A DNA stretch of 52,265 nt from Nemertoderma westbladi. Taxonomy: Eukaryota > Xenacoelomorpha > Nemertodermatida > Nemertodermatidae. Below the pieces are notes generated by a model. That model saw only the letters and a program-made list of their open reading frames with translations. It made no database searches and had not been told where the DNA came from. A program made the translations under genes and the position numbers. The stretch covers positions 1 to 52,265 of the forward strand of contig JAUCBJ010002249.1 in the NCBI GenBank assembly GCA_032718475.1, given 5' to 3'. Below, piece by piece: positions 35,018 through 44,161 of the stretch. How positions within the stretch are numbered: position 1 is the first letter of the stretch; each line of letters begins with the position of its first letter.

Positions 35018-35401
35018 TTACCGTCCACGGTTAATTTTTTTCGCAATAGCTGCTCCAGCAGCAGCGGCTCCGGCACTCGCGGCGAGTTTCGCACCGATGC
35101 CGAGTAAGGGTATTAGAAACGGTAGTATACCTCCAGATTGATTGCTTAACTTTTTTCTGTAACTTGATATATTTTTTGTTTTACGGTTGAGTGATTTCAA
35201 TACCTTCTTATAGCGGCGAATATTTCTAAATGAATGAGGGGTTAATTGTACATTACCTTTTAGAACATTTAATGCAGTATTTACAATGAGCCGTATTAAT
35301 TCGTTACTTGCGGTATGGTTAATAAAATAAGTTCTTTGTTGAGGGGTAGCGCTGCGTAGAAATTCCAGTTCGTTACGATATTTCTGCACAAGTCTATTCA
35401 T
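35018..35401 (-). CDS. pX-like protein with hydrophobic Gly/Ala C-terminus (127 aa)
   Basis: An intact frame of 127 codons. The first 90 residues are basic and helical-looking (YRNELEFLRSATPQQ, FRNIRRYKKVLKSLNRK). Then comes GGILPFLIPLLGIGAKLAA, followed by Ala/Gly-rich residues and a Lys/Arg end. The hydrophobic Gly-Gly-Ile-Leu segment resembles the small membrane-active or core peptides of adenoviruses and of Polinton/adintovirus elements, hence the call. The position next to the packaging ATPase fits a virion component. No catalytic motif is visible. It could equally be a membrane protein of unknown role. Confidence 0.5.
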   Translation of the reverse strand: MNRLVQKYRNELEFLRSATPQQRTYFINHTASNELIRLIVNTALNVLKGNVQLTPHSFRNIRRYKKVLKSLNRKTKNISSYRKKLSNQSGGILPFLIPLLGIGAKLAASAGAAAAGAAIAKKINRGR

Positions 35402-35438
35402 TGTTGCAACATTATTGAAAATTGTTACAAAATATTAA

Positions 35439-36122
35439 TTATTTATCATTATTATTATTATTATTATTTTCGCTACGTTTATAGTCAGTGTAATTTTTAA
35501 TGTAACAATTATGATTACGAAATATATCAGATCTAAATCTTAAATGTTCGGGTGTTTCCTGTCGTAAATCAATTAAGAAATGTGAAAATGGTTGAATTGT
35601 CGCATCTTGATAGGAATCAACTAAAAATTTGGTCTGCCCTGGTAACATCTGCTTCGCGAAATTTAAAACCGATAAACTGTCTCTCGGATTTTTCATTAAT
35701 ACTAAAGTATGGCTATTAATTGATCTTGTCCGGTTATGCTTCCCACCGTAAAACATGTTTTGCGTTATAAAACAAATAAATATATTGGAATGATGAGCTA
35801 CCTTTGTAAACAATACAGTTAATGCTGTACTGGACTCAGTTTCTGTTAACAAATCATCTATAATTAATAAATCTCGACTATTCACTAAACTATCTATATT
35901 TTCGGGCAAACCTTTGTAAAGGTGAGTAATACCGGGAATAGTCGGGGGATTGCTCCCGTAACAATACAATACTCGCAAGGGGGCTTCGTTGAAACAACCA
36001 TTCTTGTGTTTAATTAAATTGCTTACAAAGGTTGACTTTCCAGAACCAGATGGCCCAGAAATTATCATACTCGTTCCCATTTGAAAGTTTAAATTATATG
36101 GACCTGAATTAAAGTCAGCCAT
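35439..36122 (-). CDS. Polinton-type DNA packaging ATPase (FtsK/HerA, A32-like), 227 aa
   Basis: An intact frame with the Walker A motif GPSGSGKST (residues about 21-29) close to the N-terminus, Walker B LLIIDDLL (about 83-90), a downstream FICFITQNMFY segment suited to the sensor position, and an Asn-rich end. The short length, the early Walker A and the FVSNLIKHK continuation are typical of the FtsK/HerA-type ATPases that pump DNA into capsids in Polintons, adenovirus-like elements and giant viruses. It stands among putative capsid genes and an integrase on the same strand. The frame is undamaged and starts at an ATG after an AT-rich spacer. It is the best single marker for a virus-like rather than LTR-type origin of this block. 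Confidence 0.82.
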   Translation of the reverse strand: MADFNSGPYNLNFQMGTSMIISGPSGSGKSTFVSNLIKHKNGCFNEAPLRVLYCYGSNPPTIPGITHLYKGLPENIDSLVNSRDLLIIDDLLTETESSTALTVLFTKVAHHSNIFICFITQNMFYGGKHNRTRSINSHTLVLMKNPRDSLSVLNFAKQMLPGQTKFLVDSYQDATIQPFSHFLIDLRQETPEHLRFRSDIFRNHNCYIKNYTDYKRSENNNNNNNDK

Positions 36123-36338
36123 TTATTATTATTATTAAGATATATCAACAATACAATATAATATAATATCAATATCAATATCAATAAACCATCACCATTA
36201 CTATGTATATAACAATAATTGTTGCAACTACAATATTAGAGTACTGTATATTTAATTAACATACGACACCGCTACAGTATGTGACGTTCGCTGCAACAAA
36301 AGGTGCTATTTCCAATTTTAGTATAGACTGATGTAATT

Positions 36339-36791
36339 TCAAGCATGGTGAGCATCTTTATACGCGAAATAATGATAGGTAACATCGGCGGTTTGGAAAT
36401 CACTTCCCGAAAATTTCGCGCTAATAATTTTTTTATGTTCGCTGCTAAAAAAATAAGGAATATAGTAGCAACAGCATCGTACTACATTTCTATAAAAAAT
36501 ATTCTCCAATATTGTAAATAAATCTCCCGGATCATTACTTTCCGCAGAAATATAAGTTATATTGCGAAGCTCTTTCCAATAATAGGGTTGATAACTTGCC
36601 AACTTTATATTAAACTTAGATATGGGTGCGCGACAAATAGGACAAATTTTAGAACAATAATTATTCATTTCGGAATATTTTACAATACATTATACGCAAG
36701 TTGCATGTTTATTTTCACATTTATAATAATCTCGATGTTGTTGCAATATCTTAGAATAGCAAACTGGACATTTTTCATTTAAAATATCCAT
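36339..36791 (-). pseudogene. RING-finger-like protein with an in-frame stop
   Basis: The frame begins with ATG at 36791 (MDILNEKCPVCYSKI) and continues CENKHATCV, then a TAA at 36690-36692, CIVKYSEM and CSKICPICRAPISKF. The spacing C-x2-C, C...H-x2-C, C, C-x2-C is a RING-HC pattern, as in E3 ubiquitin ligases. It ends 109 codons later without other motifs. An ATG after the stop (36668) gives a truncated product that lacks half the zinc ligands. RING proteins appear in several large DNA viruses and elements, where they can act on host proteins. That role here is inference. The stop could be a mutation or a sequencing error. Confidence 0.55.
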
Positions 36792-36961
36792 TTTCCAAAT
36801 TTTAAAGTAAATTGAAAATAATTACCGCAATACACAACAACAACAACAACAAACAAAACTGTTATACTGTATATATACAAATACTGCTACAATTTTCGAT
36901 TATTTAAAAACATCAAAATTTTATATATAATCATAAAATATTTATAATATAGAGGGAAAAG

Positions 36962-37405
36962 TCAAGAATCAATGATATTATCAACATATTCAACATTATC
37001 TGTTGATTCTTCAGGTTCGACAAAGGATTCTTTTGAAATCATTACAATAAAGAAAGACATAATTTCGTAGGGGCTATGCCGATTTAGCTGTATTTCAAAC
37101 TTTTCACCAGCTTCGTTGTATTGTGTAATAACAATAAACCCCTCTATCATGGATAATAGTAAGATGTTGATTAATTTTCCCTCTTGCTCAACTTTCCGGT
37201 TGTAATCTAAAAGATGAATACTATTATCAGAAGCATCAATATCGATTGAGCTTAAATCTTTCCTGGCTTTTTCAGAAAAATCGATTTTATATTTATCATC
37301 TCCTTGACGGTAAATTGTATGATCAATAACAATATAGGCTTCACCATCTTCTGCGAAAAATGAATGCCTTACTATTGGCATAACCATATCGGAATCAGAT
37401 GACAT
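36962..37405 (-). CDS. Acidic protein of unknown function, 147 aa
   Basis: An intact 147-codon frame with many Asp/Glu (MSSDSDMVMPIVRHSFFA start, EPEESTDNVEYVDNIIDS end) and a few hydrophobic stretches (LINILLLSMIEGFIVITQY). I do not recognise a family. It is the first gene of the minus-strand block, 170 bases upstream of the RING-like gene. The spacer there is AT-rich and could hold the promoter. It may be a regulatory protein of the Polinton-type element. Confidence 0.45.
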   Translation of the reverse strand: MSSDSDMVMPIVRHSFFAEDGEAYIVIDHTIYRQGDDKYKIDFSEKARKDLSSIDIDASDNSIHLLDYNRKVEQEGKLINILLLSMIEGFIVITQYNEAGEKFEIQLNRHSPYEIMSFFIVMISKESFVEPEESTDNVEYVDNIIDS

Positions 37406-38304
37406 TATTTAATTAATTTTATTGTAAATCAAACAAACAAAGTAAAAACTTTTTAAACTAAAACCATTACAAATGATTAATTGCGATTAAAGCAAGAGAT
37501 TATATATAAGATATTTTCAAAAATAATACAGGTCTTCAACTGAAAAATAGCCTAAATTCGGTTTATTGATTGGTTGATTAGCTGGTAGGGAACTACTGTA
37601 TAAACAAAAAAAATTATTGCGTAATAATAATAATCACTAATGCTCGTATACGCGTAGCTGGAACGTGACGGAATTTCATGCACATGTATCATACTGAGTG
37701 GTTGGTTTGGCGACGGCTGTCGTGGAGTTGGCAATCGATATAATATAATATATGCACGATGCGCGTAGTTGGTGGCCACGTCGTCACCATATACAGTATA
37801 CAGTGGTGGTGGTAACGTGGCAGTGGTGGTAACGTGGTGAAAAGGTGAATAACCGTAGGGTTATGCAAACATCGCTGTTGATTGGTTGGTTGGTGGGTGG
37901 TTGGGTGGGTAACAGCTGTGGATTGAGTAGCGATGGGATGGGGGCTAGCCATGCATCGTGAGGTTAGGCTATGTGAAGATGAATATGCAATGGTTGGTGA
38001 AAAATTGCGATTTGAAAAATAATAGAAGTTACCTGATGCTAAGTGTAGACACCCGAACACCTGTAAAATAAAGGTTGGTGATTGGATGCTGTACTAGCGT
38101 TGGGTGACTAATAACGCCTCTAGCGGAATAAGCGGGAACTTGAGAAGTTACCATGGTTACGGATGAAATGCTGACATCTGATTGGTTGAAATAATAACGA
38201 CCACTGCAAAAGGTTGAAATGGTGGCTTCTGATTGGCTGCAGTACCAGAAATGGATGGTAATGATGGACTACGGGTGACCTTGGCCGAGGGGCCATGTAA
38301 TATA
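37406..38304. other. Junction region between Polinton-type genes and BEL integrase
   Basis: No gene recognised. It is rich in repeated TGATTGGTTG-type phrases (37567, about 37700, 37880, 38180, 38230) and in GTGG runs (37800-37920). I looked for terminal inverted repeats matching sequence near 31720-31760 and found none. The BEL reading resumes at about 38305 with the CIPC zinc ligands, so the block's right border lies just before that. Confidence 0.45.
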
Positions 38305-39420
38305 TACTACTACTGCATACCCTGTATGAAAGCATTCAGTAGGCCTTTAACACAGCGAGAGGCAGAATTACCTAGGGAACGAGTAAGCTTCTATGAACCA
38401 CCTTTTACTAATACTGGTGTAGATTTATTTGGCCCTATTGAAGTATATCGTGCTAGGACTATAGTCAAGAGATGGTGTGTCATCTTCGTATGCATGACTT
38501 GTAGAGCCATCCATCTCGATATGGTGAACGATCTATCTACCAACAGCTTCGTCTTAAGTTTACGCCGACAGATCGCTCGCTTCGGGATGAGTAATACCAT
38601 GAGATCGGATAAGGGAACGAACTTCATTGGTGCCAACAACGAAATACAGGCTTACGTGAAGGACTGGAACCAAAGACAGGTGGACGATCAGCTAAGGATA
38701 ACAGCGTCTAGCTGGACCTTCAACGCCGCCGACGCCCCTTGGTGGGGAGGAAGTTGGGAGAGATTAATTAGAAGTGTCAAGACCGCATTTCACTTTATAG
38801 TGCCATGCCGCGCGTATCTCACCGACGAACTTTTGCGGACGTTAATGGAGGAAATAGCTGCCTATCTCAACGAGAGACCGCTTATGCCAGTCTCATCGAG
38901 TCCCGATTCCCTGGAAGCGCTAACACCCGCGCACTTCCTACTGAAGAAACCCGTAGCCATGCTCCCACGATCGGAGATTGCCGACGGAGACGAATACTGC
39001 CGTCGAACTTGGCAACTTATGCAGTTGCTATCCCGTCGTTTTGCTGACCATTTCGAGAAACATTATCTGCCCACGCTACAACTTCGAACTAAGTGGTTTG
39101 CGCAGCAAGAAAACGTCAGCGCCGGAGATATGGTGCTTATTGTAGATCCAGACCTCCCACGTAAACGGTGGCAGACAGGTCGTATCATCGAGACTCACAT
39201 CTCGGATGATGGTTTAGTACGCTCAGTAGAACTCGTCGTCATGCGGCGTAATTTCAAGAAGCCAGGCATAATCTTTGAGACGCAACAACTCAATCGCCCA
39301 GTTGGTCGTTTATGTTTACTGGAAAGAGACAGAGAACTCTCCGGAAACTATGGAAGGCAAGTCACTCTTCCCACGACCACCTCCCTAATTCCTCAAACAT
39401 CTAGGGACTCCCCAACGTGA
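38305..39420 (+). pseudogene. pol: Outer BEL/Pao integrase
   Basis: Starting at the second half of the zinc domain (CIPCMKAFSRPLTQ), this encodes a BEL/Pao integrase with an intact triad: Asp in GVDLFGP (38421), Asp in RSDKGTNF (38608) and Glu in WGGSWERLI (38758). The C-terminal DUF5641-like part (VSAGDMVLIVDPDLPRKRW, RSVELVVMRR) follows. It ends at 39418-39420. The first zinc ligands (HxnH) and the stretch that should connect to RNase H are gone, replaced by the Polinton-type block, so it cannot be produced as part of the normal polyprotein. The rest of the frame is undamaged. The enzyme would join LTR DNA to the genome with 5-bp duplications, consistent with both elements here. Confidence 0.93.
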
Positions 39421-39435
39421 TACGTCTGGAGTGGG

Positions 39436-39466
39436 TGTTATGTTATGTTATGTTATGTTATGTTAT
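39436..39466. repeat. (TGTTA)n microsatellite
   Basis: About six TGTTA units between the end of the outer integrase and the accessory ORF remnant. It sits where the inner copy has about 2.8 kb more sequence, so it may mark the deletion point. Confidence 0.85.
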
Positions 39467-39482
39467 CGATGGCATTATGAAT

Positions 39483-39835
39483 ACTGAGCCCGCGAACGCG
39501 AGTTGGAAAGAACCATTAAACCCCGGAGGTTTCTAACTGCCTATGGTCCACCCACGGCCCTCGTTCAGACCACTCGTAAAGGACCCGTAAGAGCGGCTGT
39601 CTTAAAACGAGCTCTCAAAGCCGTTAGACCCCTCTCCCCCGATGTTGATGTCAATCAACCCGGTACTTCGACTGGCGGATACACCGACCATAATCCTACA
39701 CCCTCTGATGCAATCATATTGCACCCTTCACCCAGGAGTTATAGCCCTCCTTGTAAAGTGGCTCGCCCCAAAGAGAAAAGGACTCTGGCTAGCTTTAAAA
39801 AACTGCGTAAACGCCGTCCGCGCAAGAAAGACTAA
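39483..39835 (+). pseudogene. C-terminal remnant of the accessory ORF (outer element)
   Basis: Nearly identical to 27210-27554 of the inner element: RERELERTIKPRRF, a Pro/Ser-rich segment and the Lys/Arg end FKKLRKRRPRKKD, with stop at 39833-39835. The acidic N-terminus and the cysteine clusters are missing here. The low divergence between copies suggests recent common origin. See 26302-27554 for the fuller version. Confidence 0.75.
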
Positions 39836-39913
39836 CTGTTTAGAGTATTTACATATATTAGAAACTGTGATTTTTGTATATTTATAAACTTGAATCCCAT
39901 TTTCTGGGAGCGG

Positions 39914-41149
39914 TGTAAAAGCTTTTGCGGATATACTCAGTCCCCCTCGCCCGCAAGGTACCGTTATAGGTGTTTTAACGGACATAAAAGTCATTCTTCT
40001 ATATACGTGCTTTGGCGGACATGGTAAGACAAAAAACCCGCAATGCACCAAATACCCTGGCACAGCTTAGCCTTGATGATTCAGATTACGACATCTAACA
40101 GCTGGTTGCTGACATGGAAACGGCCATTGGACACATGGTTCTTTGTTTAGCTTAACAGCCAATCAGAGCGATTTTTTCTGTCAATGTGGAGATATTTTAG
40201 CAGATCATGCTAGGAGTGTTCAGTCTTACTGTTTTTCTTGATACTGTTGTGTTGTTTCTATCTAGGCCAGGAACACCGGCTCTAGAGTCAATTCGTTTTC
40301 AGACTTTTAGAAGAAACATTAGTAGGCTTAAGATTATAGAGCGTATAACTGTTATCAACTCATATCAATCGGCATAACTTATCATATCATAACGGTCCAT
40401 ATCAATCAGTGCAACACGGCACATACATTGTCATTTCATATCTTAACCTACCGTCTTAATGCTTTTTACTGTTGTCATATTTTGTATCAGTTGGTTGAAT
40501 ATTATTTGGAGAACATTTATAAAGAACCCAAATTTCCCAATTTTCTTGATACACTACAGGTTAGAGAGACAGGTTACATATAGCGATTGCGACTTATATT
40601 ATTGTGGTTTGTAGTGAATTTAATGCTATTTGATAAGCACTACATGAGTCAGTTGCTGTTCTCTTTATATATGATAAAATTCATTGACGGTCGGCAAATT
40701 AGTGAGCAGTATTGTGTGTTACCGGTAGTGTGCATGATTGTGACTGATAACTAAGCATTTCCTATAGAATGCGCCTCATACGTGAATCATAAGCCTTACC
40801 GACTTACCGTTGTGATTAGTATAAGTCATATATCTGTTTACCTAGATAGAGCGCCACGTCCTAAAGGAACTGTTAATATTTCCCGAAAGTGAATAATATT
40901 AGTCAGAAATTATTTATTAACGATCAATCGAATAATACAGTAAGCTTACACTGCAATAATAATCTAAGCCCTCAGAATCCAGTCTCCCGGGTATATCCAG
41001 CGGGTGAATGGACGCGCACTAGGCTGGCTTCTGCTAATGTTGTGTTTATTGGTATTAAATATTTGTCAATTTCTAAAGTCTATTTATAAACCAAAAGACA
41101 TATAAATTTTGGCAGGTTAAACTGCTAAAGGTCTTCAAAAGCGCGTACA
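39914..41149 (+). repeat. 3' LTR of outer BEL/Pao element
   Basis: 1236 bp, TG...CA, preceded by TTCTGGGAGCGG (purine-rich, possible polypurine tract) and followed by GATGT (41150-41154). See the 5' LTR at 8583-9818 for the comparison. Confidence 0.97.
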
Positions 41150-41517
41150 GATGTATAAAAACAGGATATGAGTTAGAAAACAATTGGAGCTCTTATAACG
41201 CCCGTTCGTATATTATTATACTTAAATGTTACTAGTTCTGTAGTTACTTACACGTTCGTGGGGCCTTCGCGCAGCACGAGGCCCAGTTATGAGATACAAA
41301 TTAAAATTGTGCGACTGTATCACAAAATCAGGTTATGAGAGATTAACCCACACAACCAATTAATCAAAGAAAGGGGGACAGTACGTGTTCACACCTTTTA
41401 ATCTGCACCCCCCCCCCTCCCCCCACCCACCAATACATAACCGCGACATCTACCACCCACGGAAGGGTAGCACGAACTTATTTCCAAACGCACGTTCAAT
41501 ATGCAAAGCCAGGTGGT

Positions 41518-41976
41518 TTATAGGAATATAATCAATGCAGTACTCGTCTTCATTATAAGCCTCTTTGCGTTCGACCTGTTTTGTATTAAAATATATTTAT
41601 TAAACGCAGGCTGACGCTCTTTATAATAATAATACCTAGGGATGCCAGCTTCCAGACTTTCAATCTTTACTGCCACGCAAACCCCGCAGAGGAAGTTTTG
41701 GTTTGAGAGATCAAGCCCATCGGCAATTGGTGTTTCAATTTCGGTCCAGGAACTCTGACAATGGGAGCATTCAATCTTAGCTGTGGTCCATTCCCGTGGT
41801 TTCGGCTTCCTTTTCTTTGTCCCAATGACAGATTCTTCTGAAGACGTTCGATTTGCTTTCAGTTTATTGTTGGCGTTTGTGTTTTGAAGTTGTATTCGAG
41901 TGGACAGTCGCGCCGGTTTCGAGGTAACCATACCGACCTGTAATAAGCGTTGGTTTTGTTGAGTGCCGGTATTCAT
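41518..41976 (-). CDS. Small ORF with two CxxC pairs (152 aa), function unknown
   Basis: The minus-strand ATG at 41976 opens 152 codons without stops. The middle part has ECSHCQSSW and, about 30 residues later, FLCGVCVAVKI, a spacing suited to a zinc ribbon. A basic KKRKPKPREW stretch precedes it. No catalytic motif or membrane segment is visible, and I do not recognise the family. It lies wholly within the inverted-repeat element, so it may be its gene or a passenger. Whether it is expressed is unknown. Confidence 0.4.
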   Translation of the reverse strand: MNTGTQQNQRLLQVGMVTSKPARLSTRIQLQNTNANNKLKANRTSSEESVIGTKKRKPKPREWTTAKIECSHCQSSWTEIETPIADGLDLSNQNFLCGVCVAVKIESLEAGIPRYYYYKERQPAFNKYILIQNRSNAKRLIMKTSTALIIFL

Positions 41977-42855
41977 CTTCTCTCACCTCTTCAATGTCAG
42001 ATGTTGCAAATAATGATAACACGAATAACGGTATATATTTCAATACTTGTCAATAGTAATATATATATTTAGATAACTATTTTATATCTGTACTGTTGAG
42101 CAAACTCTACATAAATTCCAACCTGTGTATCGCTGGTAGTGCTGTTGCTGCAGTGCTGTGCAAGTGTGCTGAAGTGCTAGTTGCCACCGGACAGCCGGTA
42201 CCGGTTGTAGAGTGGTACCTACGGTGCGCACTACAACGGCAGTACAGCAATACGGTGTACCGTGACAATGACTGAATGATTAGCGGTAACTATCTAAACT
42301 ATTATATTATTATTATCAGTGCCGGTACTGGGTTATTAGGCCTAAACTATAATCACCGGAAGGGTTGCCAAGGCCATGTTTTATTAGATTACATGATATG
42401 GCATGTCTGCAGTGTATGGTACCGGCTGACCAGTATTGCAGTATTGACTGATTGCAGGATTCTCGATTCAGGGATTGAGTACAGCCTGACAGTACCGGTA
42501 CACATGGTACATGCAGACAGCCACAATGTATTGCAAAATTTGTCAGAAACCCAGCTGATTTATCCTACAGTAATAATAATTTAACACATTTAAAATTTGG
42601 ATAAATAAATTTATTATAACTGCAATAACAGTTACACTGATGCTGCACGAAGGCCCCACGCAAATTCTACTTGGAAAATTTTCAAACTTTTGCCAAACAA
42701 CATGTGTACCAAGTTTGGATAGATCTCATCAAGGATTGGCCGAGTTATTAACGTTTAAAATAAAATACTGAAAAAAAAACGCGACAGAACGACAGAACGA
42801 CAGGTTGATTAATGGTACCCCTACGCTAAGGCTCACTCACTTCGTGGCTCGCCCC

Positions 42856-43159
42856 ACATACCATCACCGCACCGCTACCGACCAATCAATTTCACCCCTC
42901 GGGGCATCATCTTCAGGGTCATAGGTACCCGCCACAACAATCTCCAAAATATAAAAATATAAAACCAACAAAACTACTTAACTAACGCTAAAAAACTACA
43001 CACCTGTATAAGCCTACTACATAACATACAGACATGAGACACCAGCCAACTTATATTTTTATATTTTGGAGATTGTTGTGGCGGGTACCTATGACCCTGA
43101 AGATGCCCCGAGGGGTGAAATTGATTGGTCGGTAGCGGAGCGGTGCGGTGATGGTATGT
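42856..43159. repeat. Long hairpin: 105-bp inverted repeat with 92-base loop
   Basis: Left arm 42856-42960 and right arm 43053-43159 pair almost perfectly. They differ only by a 5-base and a 3-base indel. The arms include ACCCTGAAGATGCC and CCACAACAATCTCC and their complements. No ORF. It is probably a separate foldback MITE nested in the 2.1-kb element, and its transcript would form a long double-stranded RNA. Confidence 0.9.
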
Positions 43160-43256
43160 AAGTAATTACAGAACTAGTAACATTTAAGTATAATAATATA
43201 CGAAAGGGCGTTATAAGAGCTCCAATTGTTTTCTAACTCATATCCTGTTTTTATAC

Positions 43257-43915
43257 GTTATGAACGCCCTGAAATCGGCATGTCGTTTCCTGAATAACTT
43301 TAACATTGGATGTCACACACACCTCAGCTCCTTATTCATAGTCACAAGAATGAATAATATATTCAAAATATAAATCCAGCCTTTGGTTATATTATTTAAT
43401 GCTCCTTAATAATTCAACTCCTTTAATGAAGTTATTACGAAATTATTTATGGTCAAGAATTTTCAATTAACAATATTAAATTTACTTTCATCATGCGACT
43501 GTTACAAATTGGTTTCATCTTACTTGGCTCTACAGTTAATCATTGAAAACACTTTTATTGAAGACCGTCTCTTATGCTATCCCGACATTTTTAAACCTGA
43601 TGACATCATCACATCATACTGAGAATTCCTCTGCAACTGTCTTTCAAACTTTGACAGACTAGGCTATACCCTTGGACCAGGTATCATCTCGACAAAATGG
43701 CGAGTTCCGGCCCAGAAGTACTAGCACAGCATCACTAGGTGTACTGTGAACGGGTTCCATCACAATCTCTGTGCAGACCCCACACCCCCTTCCACAATCT
43801 CTCAGAGGACTCCATCCGGTTGTTTTTCAAATCTGTGCCTCTGAACAGTACCACTGCCTCTAGGCATATTATTATTTAAAAAATATTTATCTTTACTAAA
43901 TAGTTTACGTTTCAG
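43257..43915. other. PLD intron, no feature seen
   Basis: No recognisable gene or repeat. It ends in the TTTACGTTTCAG acceptor of the next PLD exon. Confidence 0.5.
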
Positions 43916-44161
43916 ATCAATCAACAGTGATTCAGTGAGTTTTAAAGAAAACTTTATAAATCGGCTTCTGAAGAAATCAGGAAAGAACACTGAAGCATCA
44001 ATCTACAAGGCCTATATTCACCACATACGGCGAGCCAATAAGTTTATCTACATCGAGAATCAATACTTCCTCGGGAGTGCACATGCTTGGGACAAACCAG
44101 CAACAAAGGCTATTCACTTGGTTCCTATAGAGATTGTAAACAAGATCATTAGAAAGATAAA
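43916..44161 (+). CDS. Phospholipase D alpha-like, exon 3 in window
   Basis: Spliced to 6634-6800 this exon reads [14 protein letters not shown] and goes on to [20 protein letters not shown], the conserved IENQYF block of the catalytic core, then [15 protein letters not shown]. The acceptor is TTTCAG before 43916 and the donor is ATAAA|GTAAGT at 44161/44162 (phase 2), consistent with the next exon at 48021. No stop interrupts the frame. It lies 37 kb from the previous exon because the intron took up the nested BEL elements and the inverted-repeat element, so splicing must cross all of them. Confidence 0.9.

Larger units (their letters stand above)
8583..41149 (+). mobile_element. Outer BEL/Pao LTR retrotransposon, 32.6 kb with nested insertions
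   Basis: The element is bounded by two 1236-bp direct LTRs (8583-9818 and 39914-41149) that start TG, end CA and differ at about three positions by eye. It is flanked by the 5-bp duplication GATGT (8578-8582 and 41150-41154). Order inside: leader, gag-protease (12054-15715), a nested related element (15716-28889), the rest of protease, RT and RNase H (28890-31719), a Polinton-type block (about 31740-38300), integrase (about 38305-39420), the tail of an accessory ORF (39483-39835) and the 3' LTR. A 5-bp duplication and a fused gag-pol fit BEL/Pao. With gag-pol interrupted at several places it cannot be autonomous now. Confidence 0.95.
41153..43256. mobile_element. 2.1-kb element with 99-bp terminal inverted repeats
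   Basis: Left (41153-41251) and right (43158-43256) ends are inverted copies with only two mismatches seen over 99 bases (start GTATAAAAACAGG). This marks a young DNA-transposon-like element, possibly with a TA target. Inside are a small ORF with zinc-ribbon-like cysteines (41518-41976, minus), a C-rich run (41408-41427), and a nested hairpin (42856-43159) next to the right end. No transposase is recognised, so it appears non-autonomous. The outer BEL element inserted within its first two bases, so its left flank is now at 8582. Confidence 0.85.

Noticed and set aside
31720-38304. A complete, active Polinton
   Set aside because: No PolB, major capsid protein, protease or terminal inverted repeats are visible, and the integrase is frameshifted.
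37552-38335. Minus-strand ORFs between the acidic gene and the BEL integrase
   Set aside because: His/Pro/Thr-rich translations of GGTTG and GTGG repeats without a motif.
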